From Deinococcus hopiensis KR-140 (GTDB lineage Bacteria; Deinococcota; Deinococci; Deinococcales; Deinococcaceae), in the NCBI GenBank assembly GCA_943327755.2, contig CALPYF020000020.1, positions 1 to 64,000 of the forward strand: a stretch of 64,000 bases of DNA, given 5' to 3'. The number at the start of each line of letters is the position of its first letter. Position 1 is the first letter of the stretch. The notes under the pieces were generated by a model. It searched no databases, was not told the origin of the DNA, and was given only the letters and a program-made list of their open reading frames with translations. Made by a program: the position numbers and the translations under genes. Positions 56,291 through 64,000 of the stretch are shown here, in pieces.

Positions 56291-57865
56291 ATGCGCCGCG
56301 CCGCCCTCCTGCTTCCCCTCCTGATCGGCTCGCTGAGCACGGCCACCACCTCGCCCCGCAGCGCCGACCAGTGGTACACCCACGCCCGCGCGCAGGCCCG
56401 CGCCGGACAGTGGACGGCCGCGCACAGCGCGTACCTTCAGGCGACCACCCTGAACCCCACCGCCGCGAACTGGCGCGTCCTGGCCGACACCCGCGTGCAG
56501 CTGCGCGACTACGACGGTGCCGTGCAGGCCTACACGCAGGCCGCGAACTTGGCCCGCGCGCGCGGCGACCTGAACACTGCCCGCGCCACCGACCTGATCG
56601 CCGCCCGCTACCGGCAGGAGGGGCAGGCGTACCTGCTGGCCCCCGCCCCCTTCAGCCCCGACCCCACGCCCGGCTGCGCCCCCCGACCCGCCCGGCTGGA
56701 ACCCACCGCCGGGATCCTGCTGGGCCGCTACGCTGACGAGCAGGCCCTGACCCCCACCGGACAGCTGCGCGCCGAACCCGGACTGGGCGGCCCGCTGGCC
56801 GTCAGTTTCCGGTACTTCACGCTGCGCCCCCCCGGCCGAGGCGAGGCCTTCCCGACCCGCTGGGTGCGCGCGGCGCGGCAGGCGGGCATGGCCGTGCACA
56901 TCGCGCTGGAACCCGGAATGCCGCTGCGGCAGATCACCGAGCAGACCCTGACGCCCTTCGCGAAGGCCGCCCGCGCCTCCGGGGCGCCGGTCTACCTGCG
57001 CTTCGCCGGGGAGTTCAACGACCCCGCCAACGAGTGGAGCCGCGACCCCGCGCTGTACCGGGCCAAGTTCCGCCTCATGCATGACGTCATGGCGCGGCTG
57101 GCGCCGAACGTCGCGCTGGTCTGGATGCCGATGGGCTCCCGCCTGGACGTCATTGACCGCTACTACCCCGGCGCGGACGCCGTGGACTGGGTGGGCCTGA
57201 GCGTCTACGCCACGCCCTTCCGCAACGGCAACGTCCGCGACAGCGCCCTGACCGACAGCCCGCTGGACGCCCTGGACGTCATCTACCGCCGCTATGCCTG
57301 CGCGCACCCCATCCAGATCAGCGAGTTCGCGTCCTCCAGCCGCAGCGGCGCGCAGCCTGAGACCGGCTACGCCGCGTTCGCCGCCGCGAAACTCCGCGAA
57401 GCCTACTGGGGCGCCGCGCTGAAGTACCCGCGCGTGAAGAACATCAACTGGCTGGACCTGAACATGCTCACCAGCCCCTACGTGCAGCCCCGCCCCGTCA
57501 CACGCCGCAACGACTACCGCCTGCTCGGCAGCCCCGAGAAACTCGCCGCGTTCCGCGAACTCCTCACCCACCCGGCGTTCCTCACACGGCCCGGCGCGGG
57601 CGCCACCCTCACCCCGCGCGCCCTCCCCACGACGGTCAGCAGCGGCGCACCCCACAGCGGCAACCTCTGGATCAGGACCGTGGACACGCCCGCCCGCGTG
57701 ACCCTCACCCTCGACGGGCAGCCCGTCCCGGTCGGGCAGACCCTCCCGCACGCCTTCACGCTGCCCGCCGACCTCACGCCCGGGCCGCACGCCCTGACCC
57801 TCACCGTGCACAACCGGCAGGGCGAGGTGATCCTGACCCGCACTGCCCCCTTCAGCGCGCAGTGA
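56291..57865 (+). CDS. Exported TPR plus GH26-like glycoside hydrolase
   Basis: 524 residues: signal peptide, two or three TPR-like helices (about 25-110), then a TIM-barrel hydrolase resembling GH26 mannanases with the acid/base Glu in RFAGEFND and the nucleophile Glu in IQISEFASS, and a C-terminal beta domain (about 440-524). It probably cleaves a beta-linked polysaccharide outside the cell. ATG 56291 follows TACCAT by 7 bases; ATG 56282 lies in that -10 and is rejected. Overlaps the next gene by 14 bases tail to tail. Confidence 0.82.
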   Translation: MRRAALLLPLLIGSLSTATTSPRSADQWYTHARAQARAGQWTAAHSAYLQATTLNPTAANWRVLADTRVQLRDYDGAVQAYTQAANLARARGDLNTARATDLIAARYRQEGQAYLLAPAPFSPDPTPGCAPRPARLEPTAGILLGRYADEQALTPTGQLRAEPGLGGPLAVSFRYFTLRPPGRGEAFPTRWVRAARQAGMAVHIALEPGMPLRQITEQTLTPFAKAARASGAPVYLRFAGEFNDPANEWSRDPALYRAKFRLMHDVMARLAPNVALVWMPMGSRLDVIDRYYPGADAVDWVGLSVYATPFRNGNVRDSALTDSPLDALDVIYRRYACAHPIQISEFASSSRSGAQPETGYAAFAAAKLREAYWGAALKYPRVKNINWLDLNMLTSPYVQPRPVTRRNDYRLLGSPEKLAAFRELLTHPAFLTRPGAGATLTPRALPTTVSSGAPHSGNLWIRTVDTPARVTLTLDGQPVPVGQTLPHAFTLPADLTPGPHALTLTVHNRQGEVILTRTAPFSAQ

Positions 57866-58646
57866 GCGGGAGGGCACCCAGCCGCACCTGCACCACCCAG
57901 TCGCTCACCGCCCGCTGCGCCGCGTCCGGTACGGCGTCCGGCAGCCGGGTCGAGAGGGGCGCGGCCTCCAGCGCCGCGAGCAGCTGCCGGTGTGCGGCGC
58001 GGTACACCTCCAGCGGCTCCGGCAGGGGCTCCGCCTCACGGCCCGACCGCTTGAGGGCCATCAGGTCCTCCAGGAACGGCAGGCGCGCCCCGGCGTTCAG
58101 CGTGCCCAGGTTCGCCTCCACCTCACCGGTCCGCAGCAGGTGCAGTCCGGTCAGTACCGTGCGGAACGCATACAGCAGCGGCTTCACGCGCGGGCCCTTT
58201 GGCGTGGTGGCCTCCTTCTCCAGCAGCCGCCACTGGTTCACCGTGAACCCCAGGTAATGCCCCGCGTGATGCCGCGTCAACACCCCCGGCGCCAGGTCCA
58301 CCAGCGCCGCGTGCGCCGCCGACGAGTGCACCACCAGCGGCGACAGCAACTGCTCCAGCACGTACCCGTTCCGCTTCAGCAGCAACCCCGCGAACTTTCG
58401 CGCGTCATGCGTCACCAGATCCAGCTCCACCAGCCCGTTATCCCGCTCCAGCGACCACGTCCCCGGCCCCTCCCGCAGGCCCAGCACCTCGGTCAGCGGC
58501 AGCACGTGCACGCCACGCAGGTCCCAGTCGCTGTCCGCACTCGGAAAGCCGTACAGGTGCGCCCCACTGACCGTCGCGAACACCAGCGGGAAGGCGTGCC
58601 CCCGCACGGCCTCGGTCAGCTGAGGGGGAAAGGTGAATTCCGACAT
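57852..58646 (-). CDS. RlaP/YcgL-type nucleotidyltransferase 1
   Basis: 264 residues of the DNA-polymerase-beta superfamily (COG3541 type). The nucleotidyltransferase motif is ATVSGAHLYGFPSADSDWDLRG with two Asp, and a third Asp in ELDLVTHD. Such proteins occur in bacterial RNA-repair gene sets with Pnkp or RNA ligase. A helical C-terminal half follows. It lies 88 bases downstream of a paralogue in the same direction. Confidence 0.82.
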   Translation of the reverse strand: MSEFTFPPQLTEAVRGHAFPLVFATVSGAHLYGFPSADSDWDLRGVHVLPLTEVLGLREGPGTWSLERDNGLVELDLVTHDARKFAGLLLKRNGYVLEQLLSPLVVHSSAAHAALVDLAPGVLTRHHAGHYLGFTVNQWRLLEKEATTPKGPRVKPLLYAFRTVLTGLHLLRTGEVEANLGTLNAGARLPFLEDLMALKRSGREAEPLPEPLEVYRAAHRQLLAALEAAPLSTRLPDAVPDAAQRAVSDWVVQVRLGALPLTAR

Positions 58647-58734
58647 GCTTCAGTCTCACTCCTGTCTCCACCCCGCGCATCGGCCACCCGCGCACGCCCC
58701 GCTGGGCCGGATGGCGGAGGCACCGGGTGGCGGC

Positions 58735-59610
58735 CTACCAGTCGAGCGCGGCGCGACGGGCGTCCAGCAGCCACGCCTCCACCCGCGCCACGTCGGGGCG
58801 TTCGGGCAGGCGGGTGTGGATGGCGGCGTGCTCGAACTCGGCCTGCAGGGCCTGCTGCCACGCGTCCGCTTCGGCCCAGGTCGTTTCGCCGCGCTTGATG
58901 GCCAGCAGTGTCTCGCGGTGCGGGGTGACGTCCACGAGGACCTCCCCGGTGCGCAGGGCGTGCGCGCCACTGATCAGGAGGCGCAGCAGGTGCACGAGGT
59001 GCTTCAGGCGCACCTCGCCGTGCGTGCGCCGCTCGTTCTCCAGGCGGCGCAGCTGCGCCCGGACGTACTCGCCGTACGTCGTGACGATCAGGCGACTCAG
59101 GAACGCGTCCCGGAGGTCCAGCAGCGCTGCCGCGACCGGCGTGACCGTCAGCGGCAGCGGCGAGGCCAGGACCTCCAGCACGTTCGGGTTCGCCCGCAGC
59201 GCCAGCCGCACGAACTTCCCGGCCTCCCAGTACACCTCCTCGCGGCCCGGCGACTCGAACTCCAGCTGCTCGGGCACGCCCGCCAGGCTCCAGTGCAGCC
59301 GGGCGGGCGGCAGGTAGAAGCCCCGCACGTCCGTGTCCGACGCGTCCGTGCTCAGCCCGAAGGCGCGGCTGCCCATCACGCACGCGTACTGCACGAACGG
59401 CCGCAGATCCTCGTGTGCGGTCACGGTGGGCTCGGCGTCCGCACGGGCGACTTTCAGGTGGACACGGTTTACGGCCCGCACCACCCCGGCAAAATCCACG
59501 GTGTACACGCTGCCCGTCCCGCCGGTCACGACCCCCCAGGTGCCCTGCGCCAGCCCGGGCAGGGGCACATGCAGTGCCACGCGCGTTCCGGGGAGCAGGT
59601 CACGGGTCAT
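58735..59610 (-). CDS. RlaP/YcgL-type nucleotidyltransferase 2
   Basis: 291 residues. An N-terminal KOW/SH3-like strand region (about 1-60) is followed by a nucleotidyltransferase with MGSRAFGLSTDASDTDVRG and a helical domain like that of the downstream paralogue. ATG 59610 is 6 bases after TAGCGT (59617-59622), its own leaderless promoter. Promoter-terminator unit 4 lies 64 bases upstream. Confidence 0.82.
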   Translation of the reverse strand: MTRDLLPGTRVALHVPLPGLAQGTWGVVTGGTGSVYTVDFAGVVRAVNRVHLKVARADAEPTVTAHEDLRPFVQYACVMGSRAFGLSTDASDTDVRGFYLPPARLHWSLAGVPEQLEFESPGREEVYWEAGKFVRLALRANPNVLEVLASPLPLTVTPVAAALLDLRDAFLSRLIVTTYGEYVRAQLRRLENERRTHGEVRLKHLVHLLRLLISGAHALRTGEVLVDVTPHRETLLAIKRGETTWAEADAWQQALQAEFEHAAIHTRLPERPDVARVEAWLLDARRAALDW

Positions 59611-59673
59611 GCCCGTACGCTAGCGGGTCGCCGGGGACTGCGGCATCCGCCATCCGGCGCAGGCGGGGCAGAC

Positions 59674-59738
59674 AATAAAAAAGCCGCCTCGTGGGCGGTG
59701 ATGTCCAGAACTATAGCGCGGTATGCAGGGGCAGTCAA
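59674..59738 (-). ncRNA. Promoter-terminator unit 4 (possible tiny RNA)
   Basis: On the minus strand: TTGACT (59733-59738), 17-base spacer with CCCTGCATACCG, TATAGT (59710-59715), start near ATCACCG, stem CCGCC/GGCGG (59694-59698 and 59684-59688), then TTTTTT. The predicted RNA is about 30 bases. Same design as units 1-3 at 8692-9253, about 50 kb away. The stretch 59741-60042 beyond it holds no gene I can support. Confidence 0.6.
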
Positions 59739-60042
59739 GGGTATCCACCCGAAGGTCGTGGATTCTCAGGCATGACGGGTGTTCAATTTGGTACGAGTCT
59801 TTCCTGCGGCTGCCAGCAGGCGCCTCCGGAACGCCTGGCTCCTGGGGGAGGCATCACGGCGAACCCACGATTCGCTCTGCAGCAGGCCTCGCGTGGTATC
59901 AGCAGGCTGCTTTCCTGATGCTTGCATTCCCTGCTGCGCAGCTGGGCCAGTTCGTTCTGCTGGGTCACCTGCACCCGCTCTCCTCCGCAGCTTGTCAAGT
60001 CCGCTCGGCCATCCAGATCTCTTCACCTGCGGTCAGCCTGCC

Positions 60043-60651
60043 TTACAGGGTGCAGCGCCCGGTGCCGCCCGGCCAGTTCAGATTCAGCGCCGTCACCTCT
60101 GTCCCGCCCAGCGAGAAGCCGTCACGCCCGCTCCAGCCGACCGTGAGCACCCCGACCTGCCGTTCCTGCCAGCCCTGATCCTGCTCCCAGGCGCGTGCGC
60201 TCAGCCCGGTCCAGAAGCCGTCCAGGGGCTGCGCTTCTGCGGGCCAGCAGGTGTTGAACAGGCCCAGCGCGACCTGCACGAGTGCGCGGCGTTGATCCGC
60301 CGTGGCGTGTGGCTGCTCAACGTACACCGTGAGGTCGTTGAGGGTGAGGCTGCCGTCCCTGACCGAATGGGTCAGCACCACCCGCTCCGGGTGGTCGCCG
60401 GTTCTGACGCGCACCGTGTAGGCGGAGAAGCGGTTCCTGAAGTACTGCGCCTGCACGCGCGCGTCGGTGGACCGTGGGGGCGCCTCGACCACGGTCACGC
60501 CGGTCAGGGCGGCGATGGCGGCACGGATCGGCAGGGCGGCGCCGGGCAGTGTCGCCGGACGCTGCGGCACCGGCCTGCCCCCGCCGCCCGCTGAGACGGG
60601 GCCGGTCAGGATGAGCGTCAGTGTGCAGGTCAACGTGAGCAGTCGGGACAC
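60043..60651 (-). CDS. Exported protein of unknown function
   Basis: 202 residues with a signal peptide ([20 protein letters not shown]) and a beta-rich mature part; no motif I recognise. The GTG start at 60651 is 5 bases after TACACT, consistent with a leaderless mRNA. One Cys pair (CW near 160 and the last residues CTL) could form a disulfide. Confidence 0.65.
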   Translation of the reverse strand: MSRLLTLTCTLTLILTGPVSAGGGGRPVPQRPATLPGAALPIRAAIAALTGVTVVEAPPRSTDARVQAQYFRNRFSAYTVRVRTGDHPERVVLTHSVRDGSLTLNDLTVYVEQPHATADQRRALVQVALGLFNTCWPAEAQPLDGFWTGLSARAWEQDQGWQERQVGVLTVGWSGRDGFSLGGTEVTALNLNWPGGTGRCTL

Positions 60652-60786
60652 CCCGCAGTGTAGAAGGGGTGGTGGGGTCGCGTGACCGCAGGTGCGTGTC
60701 GCGGCCCGGAAAGGACCGCAGGGGTGTCGTTCCCGTCTGCTGCGCCGCACGTCCCAGGGCCCGTATGCTCAGAGGGTGAGGACGCC

Positions 60787-61659
60787 TTGAGCGGGATCGT
60801 GTGGCTGGCGCTGGACGGTGTGGGGCACCCGCAGGACGCGCCGGACGGGAGTGTCTGGGCGCAGCCGCTGGGGACGCTGCGCCGGCTGGTGGACGCGGGC
60901 CGGTGTCTGGACGCGACGCTGGGCGTGCCGGGCCTGCCGCAGTCGGGGACGGGGCAGGCGTGCTGGTTGACGGGGCGGGACGCGGTGCGCGTGATGGGCG
61001 AGCATTTCGGGCCGCATCCGGGTCCGACGCTCCAGCGGCTGCTCCGGGAGGAGTCCCTGCCGGTACGGCTGGCGCAGGCCGGGGCGCGGGTGGCGCTGGG
61101 GAACGAATACGTGCCCGCGTACGTTCAGGCGCTGGAATCGGGGGCGGGTCGCCGCAACCGCATGGGCTGCTTTCCGTTCTCGTTCCGCGCGGCGGGGCTG
61201 GCGCTGAACCCGCCGGGCTTGCCGCTGCTGGGCGCGACGCTGGGCCTGCCCTACGCGCGCCCCTGGGCTGGAGTGCCGCACGAGGAGACGGCGCTGGACG
61301 CCCTGGCGCGGCACGGCGCGGCGCTGGCCCGCGCGGCGACGGAAGTGGACTTGCTGGCGCTGGACCTGTGGTTCGGTGACCTGCTGGGGCACGCGGGGGC
61401 GCCGGACGTGCCGGGCGACGCGTTGGGTGCCGGGCGCTCGTACCTGCGGCGGGTGGACGCGCTGCTGTCGGGCCTGTTGGGCGCGGGCGTGCGGGTGGTG
61501 ATCAGCAGCGATCACGGGAACCTGGAGGACCTGCGCACGAAGGGCCACACGCTGGCGGGCGTGCCGTTCGCGGGGGCCGGGGTGGACCTGGGGCAGCCGG
61601 GGAACGTGGTGGAGGCCGGGCGGGTGCTGGCGGGCTGGTTCGGGTTGCCGGGTGCTTGA
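60787..61659 (+). CDS. Alkaline-phosphatase-superfamily metalloenzyme (iPGM-like)
   Basis: 290 residues. LALDGVG near the N-terminus, a SGTGQ loop where the catalytic Ser/Thr of this superfamily sits, DLLGHAG and SDHGNLED give the metal ligands. It resembles the core of cofactor-independent phosphoglycerate mutase but is only about half that size, so it is probably a different phosphatase or phosphotransferase. TTG 60787 is chosen with GTGAGGA upstream; a longer start is possible. Confidence 0.72.
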   Translation: MSGIVWLALDGVGHPQDAPDGSVWAQPLGTLRRLVDAGRCLDATLGVPGLPQSGTGQACWLTGRDAVRVMGEHFGPHPGPTLQRLLREESLPVRLAQAGARVALGNEYVPAYVQALESGAGRRNRMGCFPFSFRAAGLALNPPGLPLLGATLGLPYARPWAGVPHEETALDALARHGAALARAATEVDLLALDLWFGDLLGHAGAPDVPGDALGAGRSYLRRVDALLSGLLGAGVRVVISSDHGNLEDLRTKGHTLAGVPFAGAGVDLGQPGNVVEAGRVLAGWFGLPGA

Positions 61660-61764
61660 CCGGCCCTGGGGTGGTGTTGCTAGAGTGCCCGGCGGAACCG
61701 CTCAACGTGAGAGGTGGCCCTGCGGGGGCCGCGTGCAGGGCAGGAGTCGGGCGATCAACTCAGG

Positions 61765-61933
61765 TTATCCACAGGTTTATCCACAGGCGCTGTGGACAGC
61801 CTGTGGATAAGGGGAGTGCCCCGGTGTCGGGGGACCGGGCATTTGTCCGTGTGAAACACGCTTTTCAGGTGGCTCGTGGAAGAGTTCCACATCCGGGAAA
61901 GTTATCCACAGGTGCCCGTTTCACTGTGGATAA
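61765..61933. other. DnaA-box cluster between iPGM-like gene and trpF
   Basis: Five perfect boxes: plus 61765-61773, 61777-61785, 61902-61910; minus 61802-61810, 61925-61933; and TGTGGACAG at 61791-61799. The last box overlaps the trpF stop. The region joins two convergent 3' ends, so it is not promoter DNA. About 45 kb from oriC. Confidence 0.82.
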
Positions 61934-62541
61934 CTCTGGGCGGCGCGGCGGGCTTCCCTGACAAATTCCCGCACCGCTGCGTGGTCCTTCACACCGGGGC
62001 ACGCCTCCAGACGACTCACGGCGTCCACCCCGGCCGGGCTCAGGGCACTCATGGCAGCCGCCACGTTCCCCGCGCCCAGGCCTCCAGCCAGCCACGCCCC
62101 GCGGGGGAACAGGGGGCGCAGCGCCTCCCAGTCGAGCGGAATGCCGCCGCCGGGTTCGGGCGCGTCCAGCATCAACGTGACGCCCTGATGCCCGTGCCAC
62201 ATGTCCGCTTCCGCCGCCAGATCGGCGGGGTGCACGACACGCAGAACGGGATAATACGCGGCGACCGCGGTCACGTAAAGACCTGACAGGCGGCCATGCA
62301 GCTGCACGGCACTCACCCGCGCGGCCTCCGCGGTGCGCAGCACGTCGTCCAGACCCTGGTTCAGGAACACGCCTACCCGCGCCACGCTCGGGCCGACGCT
62401 CAGGCCCGCCTCGCGCGCCACCTGCGGCGTCACCAGCCGCCTGCTGACCGGCGCGAAGATGAACCCCAGCGCGTCCGCGCCCGCCTCGGCACTCAGGACG
62501 GCGTCGCGCACGCTGGTCGTGCCGCACACCTTCACCTGCAT
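61921..62541 (-). CDS. trpF: Phosphoribosylanthranilate isomerase
   Basis: 206 residues, TIM barrel, third step of tryptophan synthesis. [19 protein letters not shown], and ACPGVKD are conserved; the SSGVE phosphate loop is changed to VSRLEACPG. No other trp gene is nearby. Its last codons are made of a DnaA box. ATG 62541 is chosen; GTG 62547 overlaps the upstream stop. Confidence 0.9.
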   Translation of the reverse strand: MQVKVCGTTSVRDAVLSAEAGADALGFIFAPVSRRLVTPQVAREAGLSVGPSVARVGVFLNQGLDDVLRTAEAARVSAVQLHGRLSGLYVTAVAAYYPVLRVVHPADLAAEADMWHGHQGVTLMLDAPEPGGGIPLDWEALRPLFPRGAWLAGGLGAGNVAAAMSALSPAGVDAVSRLEACPGVKDHAAVREFVREARRAAQSYPQ

Positions 62542-62543
62542 GG

Positions 62544-62789
62544 TCACTGCGGCCCCCGCGCGGCTTCCAGTTCGTTCACGCGCGCCTCCAGCGTCCTCAC
62601 CTGCCGGGTCAGGGCCAGCAGCAGCAGCGCGTAATGGTCGTAGATCTTCGGGCGTTCCATGCGCAGCTCGCCGCGCATCCAGCCGTCCAGCAGCCGCTCG
62701 GCCTCCGCGAGCACCTCGGCGTCCGGCACGTCCCGGTAGGAACGGCCCCCCATGATCTCCCGCGCGAAATTCAGTTCCCGGTCACTCAT
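62544..62789 (-). CDS. Small helical protein of unknown function
   Basis: 81 residues: an N-terminal part with [29 protein letters not shown] and a C-terminal coiled-coil-like stretch ([20 protein letters not shown]). It overlaps hxlR by 8 bases upstream and trpF downstream, so it sits in a three-gene unit. No motif recognised. Confidence 0.6.
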   Translation of the reverse strand: MSDRELNFAREIMGGRSYRDVPDAEVLAEAERLLDGWMRGELRMERPKIYDHYALLLLALTRQVRTLEARVNELEAARGPQ

Positions 62790-63198
62790 GGGCCGCATTC
62801 TCCGTGAAACGCGCCCGGGCCTGCATGACCGCCGCGTGATTCGCCTCGGCCCACAGCCACACCGGGCAGAACGCCTCGCTCAGGCTGCGGCCCAGCGGCG
62901 TCAGGGTGTACTCCACGCGCGGCGGGATCACCGGATGCACCACCCGCGTCAGCAGCCCGTCGAACTCCATCTGCCGCAGGGTCTTGGTGAGCATCTTCTG
63001 ACTGATGTCGCCCACCTGCGCGCCGATCTGCGTGAAGCGCAGCGTGCCGTGCTCCTCGAGAACCTCCAGCAGGATCAGAGTCCACTTGTCCGCCACGCGC
63101 CCGATCATCTCGCGCACGAGGGCCTCGACCTCCGGGGTGCTGTGCGGCCAGGGCTCCGGCCTGCCCTGATCCGATCCGTTCTGGGTGACACTCTCCAC
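62782..63198 (-). CDS. HxlR-family transcriptional regulator
   Basis: 138 residues with a winged helix: DKWTLILLEVLEEHGTLRFTQI, SQKMLTKTLRQMEFDGLLTR and YTLTPLGRSLSEA are typical of HxlR/MarR-like one-domain regulators of redox or electrophile stress. No conserved N-terminal Cys is seen. GTG 63198 is 6 bases after TATAGT (63205-63210), so it looks leaderless. It is divergent from NIPSNAP and SDR genes, its likely targets. Confidence 0.85.
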   Translation of the reverse strand: MESVTQNGSDQGRPEPWPHSTPEVEALVREMIGRVADKWTLILLEVLEEHGTLRFTQIGAQVGDISQKMLTKTLRQMEFDGLLTRVVHPVIPPRVEYTLTPLGRSLSEAFCPVWLWAEANHAAVMQARARFTENAAHE

Positions 63199-63209
63199 GG
63201 GGAAACTAT

Positions 63210-63225
63210 AGCACTCACGGGTGCT
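63210..63225. promoter_or_regulatory. Palindrome between hxlR and the NIPSNAP gene
   Basis: AGCAC-N6-GTGCT next to the hxlR -10 (63205-63210). A plausible operator for HxlR autoregulation and control of the divergent genes. Inference from position and symmetry. Confidence 0.5.
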
Positions 63226-63308
63226 TACTTCCCAAAAGAGAGCATCGGGTCTATGCTCCCTGTGCACCGACAGGAGGCGCGAGTGACCCGCCGCCGCAGG
63301 AGGCCCGC

Positions 63309-63623
63309 ATGTTCTACGAATACCGCCGCTACACCATCCAGCCCGGCCAGCGCGACACCTGGGTGCAGCTCATGCACCGCGAGATCCTGCCGTACCAGAC
63401 CGCGCGCGGCATGCAGGTCGTCGCGGCCTTCACCGACGACGCCGACCCCGACGCCTACATCTGGATCCGCCGCTTCGAGAGCGAGGCGCAGCGGGAAGCC
63501 CTGTACGCCGCCACCTACGACACCGACACGTGGCGCGACCTGCTCGCCCGGCACGGACACCTGCTGGCCGCCGAACCGCACGTCACCCGCCTGACCCCCA
63601 CGCCCCACTCCCCCCAGCTGTAA
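63309..63623 (+). CDS. NIPSNAP-family protein
   Basis: 104 residues, ferredoxin-like alpha+beta fold. MFYEYRRYTIQPGQRDTWVQLMH and the VVAAFTD..YIWIRRFES pattern fit the NIPSNAP family. Function unknown. GGAGG lies before ATG. Ten bases separate its stop from the SDR start, so they form a unit. Confidence 0.82.
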   Translation: MFYEYRRYTIQPGQRDTWVQLMHREILPYQTARGMQVVAAFTDDADPDAYIWIRRFESEAQREALYAATYDTDTWRDLLARHGHLLAAEPHVTRLTPTPHSPQL

Positions 63624-63633
63624 CGGAGACCCC

Positions 63634-64000
63634 ATGAACACCCAAGGCAACACCATCCTAATCACCGGCGGCGGCAGCGGCATCGGCCTGGGCCTCGCGC
63701 AGGCCTTCCTGGAACGCGGCAACACCGTCATCATCGCCAGCCGCAGCCAACGCACCCTGGACGCCGCCGCGGCCGCCCACCCCGGCCTGCACACCTACCC
63801 GCTGGACGTCACGGACCCCCCCTCCATCCAGACACTCGCCCACCGAGTCACCGCCGCCCACCCCGGCCTGAACGTCCTGATCAACAACTCCGGCATCATG
63901 CTCGCCGAGAACCTCTTAGGCGGCACCGCCCTCCCGGACGCCGAGGCGACCGTCACCACCAACCTCCTCGGCCCGATCCGCGTCACGCAGGCGCTGCTGG
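63634..64000 (+). CDS. Short-chain dehydrogenase/reductase, 3' end outside window
   Basis: 122 residues seen. NAD(P)-binding TGGGSGIG near residue 12 and NNSG near 88 mark a classical SDR, DltE/YdfG-like; the YxxxK active site is beyond the edge. CGGAG precedes ATG 63634. Likely controlled by the adjacent HxlR regulator. Confidence 0.85.
   Translation, partial: MNTQGNTILITGGGSGIGLGLAQAFLERGNTVIIASRSQRTLDAAAAAHPGLHTYPLDVTDPPSIQTLAHRVTAAHPGLNVLINNSGIMLAENLLGGTALPDAEATVTTNLLGPIRVTQALL

Noticed and set aside
59741..60042. Small genes in the gap between unit 4 and the exported-protein gene
   Set aside because: Open frames exist on both strands but none has a start signal, codon bias or recognisable motif.

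Overview
The window is GC-rich chromosomal DNA from a Deinococcus-type bacterium, and it contains the replication origin. Evidence for the genus: an SSB with two OB folds preceded by a 17-bp radiation/desiccation response palindrome, a PriA that has lost its helicase motifs, a bacillithiol-disulfide-reductase-like protein, the dnaA-oriC-dnaN and mnmG/rsmG/parA/parB blocks, and many genes whose start codon lies 5-7 bases after a -10 hexamer (leaderless transcription). No prophage, insertion sequence, CRISPR array or tRNA gene was seen.

Layout. 1-320: 5' end, leader and promoter of a 16S rRNA gene leaving the window on the left. 600-8600: prfB with its programmed frameshift, a Ser/Thr kinase, a DinB/acetyltransferase pair, the rpsF-ssb-rpsR-rplI operon and RNase Y. 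8600-9250: no gene, but three tandem promoter-plus-terminator units. 9250-12500: trmK, a membrane protein, a MOSC protein and tyrS. 12600-12725: DnaA-box cluster. 12760-15550: pyk and eno. 15690-18520: dnaN, oriC, dnaA. 18600-26440: epimerase, dprA, two-component system, fumC, diguanylate cyclase. 26580-31870: small exported or membrane proteins, the thyA/dCMP deaminase/folA operon, YpdA, VanW. 31930-36530: parB, parA, rsmG, a LAGLIDADG-like gene and mnmG, with parS-like sites. 36660-42680: class V aminotransferase and the branched-chain 2-oxoacid dehydrogenase genes behind a TetR-type operator. 42790-49360: endonuclease III, a SUKH-like protein, fmt-def, TPR protein, CobW GTPase. 49590-56170: ABC exporter, priA, EamA transporter, a Pnkp-like phosphatase. 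56290-59740: a TPR/GH26-like protein and two RlaP-type nucleotidyltransferases, with a fourth promoter-terminator unit. 60040-64000: exported protein, alkaline-phosphatase-superfamily enzyme, another DnaA-box cluster, trpF, an HxlR regulator divergent from NIPSNAP and SDR genes.

How the parts work together. The core is replication and segregation: DnaA loads at oriC through a DnaA-trio, DnaN is the clamp, ParAB with parS-like sites segregates the origin, and two further DnaA-box clusters sit between convergent genes where they are unlikely to be promoters. Translation genes (prfB, rpsF, rpsR, rplI, tyrS, fmt, def, rsmG, mnmG, trmK) fill much of the rest.

Most unusual features: (1) four near-identical units in which a strong sigma-70-type promoter with a conserved spacer is followed at once by a terminator hairpin; (2) three copies of a dispersed repeat whose two stems are kept by paired base changes; (3) oriC-distal DnaA-box clusters; (4) a likely AUC start codon for dnaA; (5) an RNA-repair-like neighbourhood with a degenerate kinase. 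Function for (1) and (2) is inference only.
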